Assembly (NCBI GenBank): GCA_011364985.1
Contig: RDOC01000004.1
Coordinates: 1-64,000, forward strand
DNA from: Candidatus Thorarchaeota archaeon
GTDB lineage: Archaea > Asgardarchaeota > Thorarchaeia > Thorarchaeales > Thorarchaeaceae
Reading direction: 5' to 3'
Length of the DNA stretch: 64,000 nt
The position numbers and the translations under genes were made by a program. This document shows, piece after piece, positions 40,437-49,708 of the stretch. Each line of letters starts with the position of its first letter. The first letter of the stretch is position 1. Under the pieces are notes generated by a model. The model had not been told where the DNA came from, ran no database searches, and saw nothing but the letters and a program-made list of their open reading frames with translations.

Positions 40437-41558
40437 TTGTATCTTCAAATGAAGATGGAGGAAATGGCTATCATGAAACTGAGATATTCTCGGATTCTAA
40501 CCTTGGCCGTTGCGACAGCTCTATTGGCATCTATGGTTATGGCAAGTCCCACCCCAGTGACTGCACAGACCACGCACAAGATAGTGCTTGACATCTCGCA
40601 TGGCCAGTTGGATGACCATCCTGGCTATAGCACGCAAATTGATGCGTATTTTGCTGGGAATCTAACTGAGATGGGGTATGAAGTAGTATGGGCCGATGCT
40701 GGAATCAATGCCTCGATTCTTGAAAATGCTGATGCACTAATCATTGGATCAATCTTCGGACCAAATACTGGTTTTCTAGCGTCAGAGATTTCTGCAATAG
40801 AGAATTGGTTTGATGATGGAGAGAAACTACTGTGGGTTGGCTATGACTCGGACTTCACAAGCAGCACCTCTGGTCAGTGGATACTCGACAATGCCACGAT
40901 GATTCTGGAGGCTGTTGGTTCCCATGTCTATGGCGAGCCAGTCTCGGTAGAAGATTCTGAAAGCAATGTGGCAGGTGGAGCATACAGACCTGTGGCCAAC
41001 GAAACAAGTGATGATTCATTTGTTGCGGATATTGTTGCAGGAGTTTCGAAGGTCATGATGCATGGTCCTACATGCTTATACGGTAGCGACAGTGATACTC
41101 CTGGTGAAAACGTTAGCGCAGTTGCGCTAGAAACTGAAACAATAGAAAACGTCTATCCACTTCTTTATTATAGCGCAGCCGCTGTAATTAAAGAGGGAGA
41201 TCCTACATTGGAGGGTTTTGTACACTCACTTGATGAAACTGGCTCCTTTGTTGCAGCATCCCTAGAAGTCAATCCTACCACCAAGAACTCCATTATTGTG
41301 TCAGGTTCTAGACCCTACGGTGGATACCACCCAATGATTGATTTTCAGTATGAAGAAGAAGTGTTTCAGGGATTTGAGTTCTGTCTGCAGGCAATTGAAT
41401 TCGCATTTGATTATGCAGCGCCAACTACTACTACCACAACGACGACTACCACCACAACTACTACCACTGAGGCGCCGGATTTGCTTCTCTACGGGGCCAT
41501 CGGTATTGGAGCAGTTGTTGTTCTGGTAATCATAGTTGTGATTGCTAGAAGGAAATAA
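40437..41558 (+). CDS. Surface protein, DUF4350/GATase1-like ectodomain, poly-Thr linker, C-terminal anchor
   Basis: Signal peptide; ADALIIGS....EISAIENWFDDGEKLLWVGYDSDF; poly-Thr then DLLLYGAIGIGAVVVLVIIVVIARRK. ATG start 40464 or 40473 is likely. Confidence 0.75.
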   Translation: MYLQMKMEEMAIMKLRYSRILTLAVATALLASMVMASPTPVTAQTTHKIVLDISHGQLDDHPGYSTQIDAYFAGNLTEMGYEVVWADAGINASILENADALIIGSIFGPNTGFLASEISAIENWFDDGEKLLWVGYDSDFTSSTSGQWILDNATMILEAVGSHVYGEPVSVEDSESNVAGGAYRPVANETSDDSFVADIVAGVSKVMMHGPTCLYGSDSDTPGENVSAVALETETIENVYPLLYYSAAAVIKEGDPTLEGFVHSLDETGSFVAASLEVNPTTKNSIIVSGSRPYGGYHPMIDFQYEEEVFQGFEFCLQAIEFAFDYAAPTTTTTTTTTTTTTTTEAPDLLLYGAIGIGAVVVLVIIVVIARRK

Positions 41559-41567
41559 CAGATTAAT

Positions 41568-41610
41568 AGTGGTCAAAGAAATCCTTGACCACTCTACTTT
41601 CTTTTTTTTT
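41568..41610 (+). terminator. Hairpin with T-tract
   Basis: AGTGGTCAA-agaaatcc-TTGACCACT (9 bp) followed by a T-rich run. Confidence 0.75.
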
Positions 41611-41700
41611 CGAGTTTTCTTTCAGATCTAGTTCATGTTCAACAAGACTTATCATCTTGTGAACATCATAGCTAGACACGCTGTTAAAGAGGAATTCAAG

Positions 41701-44112
41701 ATGAATCGCAAAAAGGTGATCTATCTTGCAGCTGTGGTAAGCATTGTTCTTTGTTTCATGCCCGTTGTAATGACACCCAGTGCAGCTATGGAAGAAAGGG
41801 TAACTTACATGGAATCAGACTTTGTATCAAAGAGCATTCTCTTTGACGAGTCGCACACCGATAATGGTAGCAGCCTTTGGACGCCAGGAAATGCGTCGCT
41901 CTTTAGTTGGATCTTGGAAGAGCACGGATACAACTCTACAACGAATTTCAATCAGCCACTTGATTCGGGCATTCTTACAGCCCACGATATTGTTGTGATT
42001 TTCTTTCCAATATTGGCCTTAACACCGGGGGAGATTTCAGCAGTCCAGACCTTTGTTGAATCTGGAGGTAGTCTCCTTGCTGTAGGAGTCAGTGCTGCAA
42101 ACACTTGGGAATTCACAGTCGAGAATCTGAATCCAATTGTTGAGCCTTGGGGAGTTGAGTTCAACTATGATAGCATCACAGAGGTAACCTCAGATTTTGT
42201 GACACATAATATAACGGAGGATGTAGACAGCATATGGACGTACGGTGATGAGCTATCAGCATGTACTTTGAATGTATCTGCTCCAGCATCTTCAATTATA
42301 CAGATATCGGGTAAGCCCCTACTGGCTGTTGCTCAACCGGGACTTGGAAGGCTTGTTGCAGCAGGATCGCCAGGTTCATTCTACATGTACCGTTTTGGAG
42401 CATCCATATATGGTGACTCTCACTTCCAGCTCTCAGTCAATATCATTGATTGGCTAGCACGTAATCCTCAAAGAGAGATTTCAATTCCCGAGATAGCTAC
42501 TGTAAAGCTTGGTAACAGTCCAGATCTCACAGACAACGAGATTGATGAATACAGTATTTTTACAGGACTGTGTCATGATCATACAACACACAGTGATGGT
42601 TTGAACACCCCTGAAGAAATGGTGACTGCAGGAGTCGAAATAGGCCTTGATTTCATGGTTCTTACGGACCATTCACATAGCATCGTACTGCCAATAGAAG
42701 GAATAACAGGAGCGCAAGCAGCAAAGGAGATTTCAGACAGGTATGGACTTGACATTGAGCAGTTTATAGCAGCGGAGCTGTCTTCTGTGTACCATACGGT
42801 TGGATTTCCATTAACTGAGAATATATGGACATCAGACCAACAAGAATCTGTCAATGAGATACATGCACAGGGAGGAATTGCGATACTATGCCATCCAACT
42901 CTCTCTTCAGGCTATGGACTTGTCTATGAGAAGATGGAGGAATATGGATACGACGCGGTGGAGATAAACAACCATGGTTACTTCTTTGGTGGCGGAGAAG
43001 ATGGATATCTATGGCCTTTTTGGGGAGCAAGTGATGGTCATTCAGCAAGCTATGTGGGCTACGTCATGAACGCTGCATTTGTCAAGGATCCCTCTGGGCC
43101 AAACGGGCAAATAACTGATGAGGATCTCAAGCAGGCTATTCTGGATCAAAGAATCTTGGTGTTGGACAAAAGAAACAACATGATTCTTGGCCAGGATATA
43201 TGGGTCGATAAGTTCATGGAACTCATAGCAGAGGCTGAAGAGGAATTGCAAGATGCGCGCACGATGATTACTGATCTTATCGATGAGGGAGAGGATGTGA
43301 GTCTGTCTGAAAGCTATCTAGATGCCGCTGAGATTGCACTTGAGTATTGGAATCCGACAAGAGCGCTTAAGCTCATACAGAACGCAACATCACCCGAAGC
43401 ACTGGGATTGGACTTCGAGATTGAAATACCAGACATAATGAGCCCTAATACAGATGTTAGCTTCGACATCGTAATGGACAACAACCACACATATGCTGTG
43501 TCTTTTAATACAAGCATCTTGCCACTGGCCGCTCTGAGTGTATCTACGCCTTGCCAAAGGTTCACTGCAGCAGCGGAAACGGCAACTTCTTTTGAACATG
43601 GGATACATACAATCAGTTTTGGAATGCCATCAATACTGCTCAATCTCTACGCATTTAATACCACCAGATATCTAATGCCTATCGCAATGAGAACGAGTGG
43701 TATCATTAACAATGTAACGTATATGATAAGCAAGCAGGACTCGGGCTATGATGTATCGATTACATGCTGGGTTGGAAGGACCGTGGCACCAACATTGAGT
43801 TCTGTCACCTTGATTTATAATGCAGAGACTGGGCAGCAGGAAGCTGAGATGCTTATGAGCTGGGCATCCTACGACCTGACCATAGGTTCCTATGCCAATG
43901 GAACGGAAATAGAATTCAGCGTTAGAATCGTAACCGATGACGGAATTACATACAACCTGCCCTCCATATCAATACAAGTTGGAGAAGTCGCCACGACGAC
44001 AACTACAACCACAACTACTACTACACCACCACCAGACACCTTATTGCTTGCTGCCATCGGGGTCGGGATCATTGTAATTCTAATCATTGCTGGGGTTATG
44101 CGGAAACGATAG
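41701..44112 (+). CDS. Surface PHP-type metallohydrolase with N-terminal GATase1-like domain, poly-Thr linker and C-terminal TM
   Basis: GLCHDHTTHSDGLNTPEEMVTAGVEIGLDFMVLTDHSHS; C-terminal TTTTTTTTTTPPPDTLLLAAIGVGIIVILIIAGVMRKR. Confidence 0.82.
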   Translation: MNRKKVIYLAAVVSIVLCFMPVVMTPSAAMEERVTYMESDFVSKSILFDESHTDNGSSLWTPGNASLFSWILEEHGYNSTTNFNQPLDSGILTAHDIVVIFFPILALTPGEISAVQTFVESGGSLLAVGVSAANTWEFTVENLNPIVEPWGVEFNYDSITEVTSDFVTHNITEDVDSIWTYGDELSACTLNVSAPASSIIQISGKPLLAVAQPGLGRLVAAGSPGSFYMYRFGASIYGDSHFQLSVNIIDWLARNPQREISIPEIATVKLGNSPDLTDNEIDEYSIFTGLCHDHTTHSDGLNTPEEMVTAGVEIGLDFMVLTDHSHSIVLPIEGITGAQAAKEISDRYGLDIEQFIAAELSSVYHTVGFPLTENIWTSDQQESVNEIHAQGGIAILCHPTLSSGYGLVYEKMEEYGYDAVEINNHGYFFGGGEDGYLWPFWGASDGHSASYVGYVMNAAFVKDPSGPNGQITDEDLKQAILDQRILVLDKRNNMILGQDIWVDKFMELIAEAEEELQDARTMITDLIDEGEDVSLSESYLDAAEIALEYWNPTRALKLIQNATSPEALGLDFEIEIPDIMSPNTDVSFDIVMDNNHTYAVSFNTSILPLAALSVSTPCQRFTAAAETATSFEHGIHTISFGMPSILLNLYAFNTTRYLMPIAMRTSGIINNVTYMISKQDSGYDVSITCWVGRTVAPTLSSVTLIYNAETGQQEAEMLMSWASYDLTIGSYANGTEIEFSVRIVTDDGITYNLPSISIQVGEVATTTTTTTTTTTPPPDTLLLAAIGVGIIVILIIAGVMRKR

Positions 44113-44131
44113 ATTGGTGATAGCTCAAAGA

Positions 44132-44173
44132 GAGTCTGGAACATTCCCAGACTCCCCTTCTTTCTTTCTGAAC
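44132..44173 (+). terminator. Hairpin followed by pyrimidine/T-rich tract
   Basis: GAGTCTGG-aacattc-CCAGACTC (8 bp), then cccttctttctttct. Confidence 0.65.
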
Positions 44174-44380
44174 CAAATCCTTACTGCACCCAGCAGTATA
44201 ATTCTTGATAATACGCTCAGCACACAATAGGAGAACTCCTGTCCCACGGTCGGCATCTCAATGCCCAATAACAAACATACTTGATGATTTAGTGGCTTTG
44301 CTGAGATTACCACCAGTGAAACTCGCTAGAAAAAGCAAGAGCAAACCACTTAATACAGCCCAGATATCAGGCTCTAGGTT

Positions 44381-46324
44381 ATGAGAAAAGGTGGTTTTGT
44401 TCTGGTTGTTCTTGTGTTTTCTATGACAGCGCTAGTAACGGTGGTGCCGGACCCCACACAGGTAAGAGCTTGGGGCTTAACAACACATCAATTCATTGTG
44501 TCTGAAGCAATGGATGCATTAAGCAATCAGACTTGGAGAGAGGCCTTCGATTTCTATGCTCCAGAGCTTTTAGCGGGCTCAATCACTCCTGACACTGCAT
44601 GGCAAGACTGGCACAATCACCTCTATTATCCAGAAACAGGAGAATATGATGCACCATATGCAGCAGGGAAATGGTACAATAATACGAGAGGCAATATGAC
44701 AGTAGGTAACTGGGAAGAGGCATTCTTCTCTATGGGTGTCATGAGTCATTATTTCGTTGACCCTCATATCCCAGTCCATACCGATGAGAATTGGATTGGC
44801 CACAGCGCATATGAAAGAGACATCAATGCTCATCTAGAGGACTTGGTGATTGGTATCTTGGCAGAAACACCTGCCGGAAATGTGAGTCAGATGGTTGTTG
44901 ACGGTGCCATGTATTCGCATCAGTTCTATGACATGGTCTACGAGGCGTATCCCGAAACGAATTCTGAGGCCTTGATGACGAACTCCACTATTAAGACCTT
45001 CACTGAAAACTGCCTAACAAAAGCAATCAATGGGACGCTTTCATTGTTCTACAATTTTACACAGTATGTGGAGCCACCTGATGTTTCTGTGTTCTACCAA
45101 TATGTTGCACTCTTTGACTATGCACACAGCAATGACTACACTGACTATTTTGGAGAAGATAAGCTCACTTCAGTGAACCAAACATTAGCTAGAAAGGGCT
45201 TCGAGATGAGGAAACAAACCACGGAGTTAACAGAGTCAGACCTCATTGGTGTAGACCTGTTCGTAGCTACTTGTGCATTGGATGCTTATATCACCTCCGA
45301 ATTGACAGCAATAGCTAACTGGGCATCGACCGGCAACAAATCGATTATTCTTGCTGCCCGAGGTGATTACGACTACTATACAGATATAGCTCAGCCAAAT
45401 CGAATTCTGGAATCTGTCGGATCTGATATAAGGTTCACCGACGACAATGTCTATATGGAAGGCACCCATAATCCTTGGTATAATGACATCTATACAATAC
45501 CAAGTCCAGAGGATACTTTGAATCTGACCTACGATGTGAGTGCAATCACATTCTTCTCTCCAACAAGTCTGTATTTCCTCGACGATTACCCTGTCCTACC
45601 TGTCATTTACGCAGATGTTACAGGCTACCAAACAGACCAAAGTCCTCCTGTGCCGAATACAATTTGGGATAATGTAATGGATGGAGTATTCGGCTACCAG
45701 ATACCCCTGACAGCAGTGGAAGAGATAGGCACCTTTAGACTGCTAGCTGCTGGCACGACCTTCTTTAGTGACTTCGACTACGGCGAAACCGAGATATTCG
45801 ACAACAATGTGTTCCTTGAAAACTTCTTAGACTGGGCGGTCGGAGACAGGAACACATTCAATGTACCGGCTGTGGACGAGATTGGTCCAAGAATCAGTAA
45901 TGTGAGCTGGACACCTTCGATTCCGGACTTGGGAAACTACGTAAATGTCACTGCAATCGTGACGGATCCAAGCGGTATCTTTAACGTGACTCTGTCTTAC
46001 AACAATGGGACTCACTGGATTCACTATCCGATGGAGGACAAGGGTAGTGTGCTTTATTCTGCATACTTCTCACAGAGTGATATAACCACGGTCAGTTTCA
46101 GAATTACAGCCTTCGACATCGCAGAGAATCGTGAAATAAGGACACCCTTTGACATAACATATAGTCTACCAACCACCACAACTACTACTATAACATATAG
46201 TCTACCAACCACCACAACTACTACTATAACAGATGGCGACATCGCGACCTGGCTGGTTATCGGAACGGGAGTATCTGCGGTCCTTGTTGTCCTTGTCATC
46301 ATTATCCTTCTTAGAAAGAGATAG
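44381..46324 (+). CDS. Surface zinc-dependent phospholipase C-like protein, GATase1-like domain, poly-Thr linker, C-terminal TM
   Basis: WGLTTHQFIVSEAM...AWQDWHNHLYYPE...MGVMSHYFVDPHIPVHTDEN; C-terminal TM then LLRKR. Confidence 0.78.
   Translation: MRKGGFVLVVLVFSMTALVTVVPDPTQVRAWGLTTHQFIVSEAMDALSNQTWREAFDFYAPELLAGSITPDTAWQDWHNHLYYPETGEYDAPYAAGKWYNNTRGNMTVGNWEEAFFSMGVMSHYFVDPHIPVHTDENWIGHSAYERDINAHLEDLVIGILAETPAGNVSQMVVDGAMYSHQFYDMVYEAYPETNSEALMTNSTIKTFTENCLTKAINGTLSLFYNFTQYVEPPDVSVFYQYVALFDYAHSNDYTDYFGEDKLTSVNQTLARKGFEMRKQTTELTESDLIGVDLFVATCALDAYITSELTAIANWASTGNKSIILAARGDYDYYTDIAQPNRILESVGSDIRFTDDNVYMEGTHNPWYNDIYTIPSPEDTLNLTYDVSAITFFSPTSLYFLDDYPVLPVIYADVTGYQTDQSPPVPNTIWDNVMDGVFGYQIPLTAVEEIGTFRLLAAGTTFFSDFDYGETEIFDNNVFLENFLDWAVGDRNTFNVPAVDEIGPRISNVSWTPSIPDLGNYVNVTAIVTDPSGIFNVTLSYNNGTHWIHYPMEDKGSVLYSAYFSQSDITTVSFRITAFDIAENREIRTPFDITYSLPTTTTTTITYSLPTTTTTTITDGDIATWLVIGTGVSAVLVVLVIIILLRKR
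46154..46231 (+). repeat. Exact 36-bp tandem duplication encoding ITYSLPTTTTTT
   Basis: ATAACATATAGTCTACCAACCACCACAACTACTACT at 46154-46189 and 46190-46225, then a partial third unit. Confidence 0.95.
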
Positions 46325-46506
46325 TATCGTATGGAGGTGGTTCTTTGGACTGCCTCTATCACTTCTTTCAGTGAATAGACAGGCACTCGCTTATGACTCA
46401 AGTTTTGAAGGAAATCCTTCGATTTTTGGAAGAAGATGCAACTCGCATACCTTCATATTGAAGGAAATCAATTAACAATAGTAACACCATCCGTTGGTGT
46501 ATAGGG

Positions 46507-47133
46507 ATGTTTGACAGGTTGGTGCCTGAGGAAGTCGAGAAGAGAATAGAGGTCGACATTCTTCAGGCATTTGGATGGGCCATCATCGAGTTTGAAGCGG
46601 CGCTCTATCAGAAATATCTGCACCTATCTGGTCCAAGCTCTGTGATGACGGAAGAGGAATTCAGAAAACACTTGACTAGGATGCATGCAAAGGGTCTTGT
46701 GTCATCATTGGAATTCCATAGACGGAGAGCTTGGAAGAAGCTCGTTGCTGAGGCGGATACTGAGGAGTCTCTTGATGAAGAAAGTGTTCGGGAGATATTC
46801 GAACGAGCGAAGATATCTTCACGCCGAATTGGAATAGAGAGGAAGGTTCCTAGAGAAAAGCTGGTCACAGAATCCAGAGTCATAGCAGAGAGAATCCTTG
46901 AAGTTCTGCGAGATAAGGTCTTGAAGGGAGATCTATCCGATTCAGAAGCCTCGCAGCTCTTGCAGAAGCATATTGAAGGAATGCGTCAAGCGCTTGTTGG
47001 CTCACGTGGCGATTTTCTTAGGTATATCAAGAGATATCTCCCAATGATGGAAGTCCCACTTGAGCGAATACTGGAGGAAAAGGGAGATGATATGCTCCTC
47101 CTTGGCCTTCGAAGAATTGAGAGAGGACAGTGA
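46507..47133 (+). CDS. Hypothetical helical protein
   Basis: 208-aa charged ORF; ends 1 bp before the convergent GGPP synthase ORF. Confidence 0.6.
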   Translation: MFDRLVPEEVEKRIEVDILQAFGWAIIEFEAALYQKYLHLSGPSSVMTEEEFRKHLTRMHAKGLVSSLEFHRRRAWKKLVAEADTEESLDEESVREIFERAKISSRRIGIERKVPREKLVTESRVIAERILEVLRDKVLKGDLSDSEASQLLQKHIEGMRQALVGSRGDFLRYIKRYLPMMEVPLERILEEKGDDMLLLGLRRIERGQ

Positions 47134-47134
47134 T

Positions 47135-48220
47135 TTAGAAAGCTCTGCTCGTCAAGAATCTTGAGAGATTGAGCATGAAATCCAAGTATTGTGACTTCAG
47201 GGGAGGCTTGGCCTTCCTGAGAGCATCCTGACCTTCTTCCAAGAGCTTGTTCATAATCTTCTCAGTAGATTTCAAAGCTCCTGATTCACGGAACACATCT
47301 CTGACCTTCTCAACTTCTTCATCGGTCATATCCTCCTTTCCGACTAGGTCTGTAAGCACTTGCTTTTGCTCAGGATTGGCGAGCTCCAGTGCCTTAATTA
47401 GAAGCATGGTTCGTTTTCCTTCACGAATATCGCCCGATGCAGATTTTCCCGTTTCTTCCTCATCTCCAAAGGACCCAAGAATATCGTCCTGCATTTGAAA
47501 TGCTTGGCCAATCTTTACACCGAATTCGCTAAATGCTTCAAGTTGTGATTCATTGGCGTTTGCCATGGCAGCGCCCATTAGCAATGCTTTCTCAAACAGG
47601 GCTGCGGTCTTAAGTCGAACCATTTCCAAGTAGGTTTCAGAGGACACATTGTCTGATAATACCATGTTCATTTCGAGAAGAACACCTTCAACAATCTCGC
47701 TGAAGCCTTGCTGGAAGTATGTATGGCATTTTGCGGCCACATCACCACTTAACTGGGAGGTGGTAATTGTTTCAGCTCCAAGATTAATCAGTGAATCACC
47801 ACCAAGGATTGCCATGGTCATTCCAAAGTCATCAGCTTTCTCTTGACCTGCCTCTGCCTTTTCTTTCAGCCAGTCTCGATACAAGGCATGAAATGTCGGT
47901 CCGTTTCGACGGGTTTCGTCATGGTCTATGAGATCATCATGAAGGAGTGAGCCATTGTGCAGAATCTCAAACGAGCAAGATGCACGATAGAGGAACTCGG
48001 TCTTTGGTTCACCTGCAACCGCCTTGTAGGCTGTCACTACAGCCAAGGGGCGCAGCCGTTTTCCTCCACGCATGACATATTCCCGTAGGTTGTCGTAGTA
48101 GAAATCATGGACAGGACCTAGGTAGTGTGCGGCATTTCGTTTCATCACAAGGAAATCATTCAAAGCCTTGTTTATTCTTTCTTGTTCTTCTTTCCACATT
48201 TCTTCGAACCCGCTCATCAT
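47135..48220 (-). CDS. Polyprenyl (geranylgeranyl) diphosphate synthase
   Basis: LLHDDLIDHDETRRNGPTFH and QMQDDILGSFGD. Confidence 0.92.
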   Translation of the reverse strand: MMSGFEEMWKEEQERINKALNDFLVMKRNAAHYLGPVHDFYYDNLREYVMRGGKRLRPLAVVTAYKAVAGEPKTEFLYRASCSFEILHNGSLLHDDLIDHDETRRNGPTFHALYRDWLKEKAEAGQEKADDFGMTMAILGGDSLINLGAETITTSQLSGDVAAKCHTYFQQGFSEIVEGVLLEMNMVLSDNVSSETYLEMVRLKTAALFEKALLMGAAMANANESQLEAFSEFGVKIGQAFQMQDDILGSFGDEEETGKSASGDIREGKRTMLLIKALELANPEQKQVLTDLVGKEDMTDEEVEKVRDVFRESGALKSTEKIMNKLLEEGQDALRKAKPPLKSQYLDFMLNLSRFLTSRAF

Positions 48221-48331
48221 CTAAAACCCCATTGTAATGACATGTTTCGCCACGCATTGAAACGCCTTTTTAGGGTTTCCAAAGCTGTCGAAGTTAGCTT
48301 AGAAAAAAAACGAAGGTCTGAGATGGTAGAT

Positions 48332-49708
48332 CTATTGACCTACAATCTCAGCTCCCGAAAATGCCATTGTCGGCATGACCCTATTTCCATGAACCTCTGG
48401 TTCTGCGGAAAACAGCACTTCCTTGTTGAGTGATTCGAAGAGATTCCCAACAAGCAAGGCATATTTCACTTTGGTCGTCAATTCGCCATTTTCGATTAGA
48501 CAGCCATTCCGAATCTCGTTTGAGAATGCGCCCGTAAAGGGATCGACCAGAGGATACGCAAAGTGCTCCACATAGATGCCCTTGTCCACCTCTCCAATTA
48601 ACTCATCATAGCTTTTCCCACTAGTAGGAATTTCTAGTGTTGTGGGGCTGCACCTGGTGGGGCTTGAGAAGGATCCTTGCGCATCACGTGGATTACGTCG
48701 GATACCATTGCCAGTAGATGCAAGGCCTACGATATTGGCATTGTAGCTATCAAAGAAGTATGACTTCAGTAAGCCTTTCTCGATGATTGGTGTCTTCTGC
48801 GTAGGAGTACCTTCGTCATCGATAATACCACTGAGAAGTCCCTTTTCGGATAGGCCATTATCAACTATGTTCACGCTCTCATGAGCCACGGCATCGCCAA
48901 CTTTGTCACTCCAGGGGCTGGACTTCCTGTTTACGAAGTCAGCAGAGGCTGTGAACTCCACTAGACTCCCAAGCATTTCGCTTCCTTCACTGGGAGCCAA
49001 CACAGCAACTATATTCTCCCACTTGTCTTTGAATGGTTCAGCTCTTATTACATCAAGAGCCTGTGATTGAAGCTTAGCACCAATCTTAGAGAAATCAATG
49101 TTGCCCAGCTTCTGCGACCAACAGCGTTGCACACCTTCGCCAACTGCGCCATTATTCTCTGCCTTGGCAGTGAAATACCCGAAGACCATACTAGACTTAG
49201 ACCATGCATCAACGCCAAGTGAATTTGCAGTATGAAATTCAATCGAGCTTGTCCTCAGAACGCCGTTCGGAACACCAACAGTTCTTGCAACAGCAGCATT
49301 GACAAGATTCATGGTGTGATCAAGTAGTACTTCTGCCTCAGCAGCACCAGTCGCGGAATCATAAAATTTCGTCGGGTTGCCAGATGCTTTCTTTGGGTCA
49401 GGCAGTGAAACAAACCTCGGATCTTCTGCACTATTCTCAGCCATTGATTTGGCTCTTTCAACCACGGCATTCATTGTTTCAGAAAGAAGCGTTGAACTTG
49501 TGAAGCCGATCTTTTTCCCGAGTATGTATTTGAGACCAACACCAAGTTCATCCTTTTTATCCGAGATCTTCGGAATATTATCATCAATATAGATACTTGA
49601 TGTCTTGGCAAATGCGACATACGCCTCAGCTTGAGACGCACCTGCTTTCTCTGCCTTGCTAACCAGTTGCGCGGCTACATCACTTACTTCCATACTAATC
49701 GCCTCCAA
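48332..49708 (-). CDS. tldE: TldE/PmbA-like metalloprotease-family protein
   Basis: PmbA-like features; overlaps tldD by 14 bp. Confidence 0.85.
   Translation of the reverse strand: MEAISMEVSDVAAQLVSKAEKAGASQAEAYVAFAKTSSIYIDDNIPKISDKKDELGVGLKYILGKKIGFTSSTLLSETMNAVVERAKSMAENSAEDPRFVSLPDPKKASGNPTKFYDSATGAAEAEVLLDHTMNLVNAAVARTVGVPNGVLRTSSIEFHTANSLGVDAWSKSSMVFGYFTAKAENNGAVGEGVQRCWSQKLGNIDFSKIGAKLQSQALDVIRAEPFKDKWENIVAVLAPSEGSEMLGSLVEFTASADFVNRKSSPWSDKVGDAVAHESVNIVDNGLSEKGLLSGIIDDEGTPTQKTPIIEKGLLKSYFFDSYNANIVGLASTGNGIRRNPRDAQGSFSSPTRCSPTTLEIPTSGKSYDELIGEVDKGIYVEHFAYPLVDPFTGAFSNEIRNGCLIENGELTTKVKYALLVGNLFESLNKEVLFSAEPEVHGNRVMPTMAFSGAEIVGQ

Noticed and set aside
41424-41468. ACN repeat as a phase-variable microsatellite
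   Set aside because: Thr codons are irregularly mixed, so slippage is unlikely; better explained as a protein-level linker. The exact 36-bp repeat at 46154 is the real tandem repeat.
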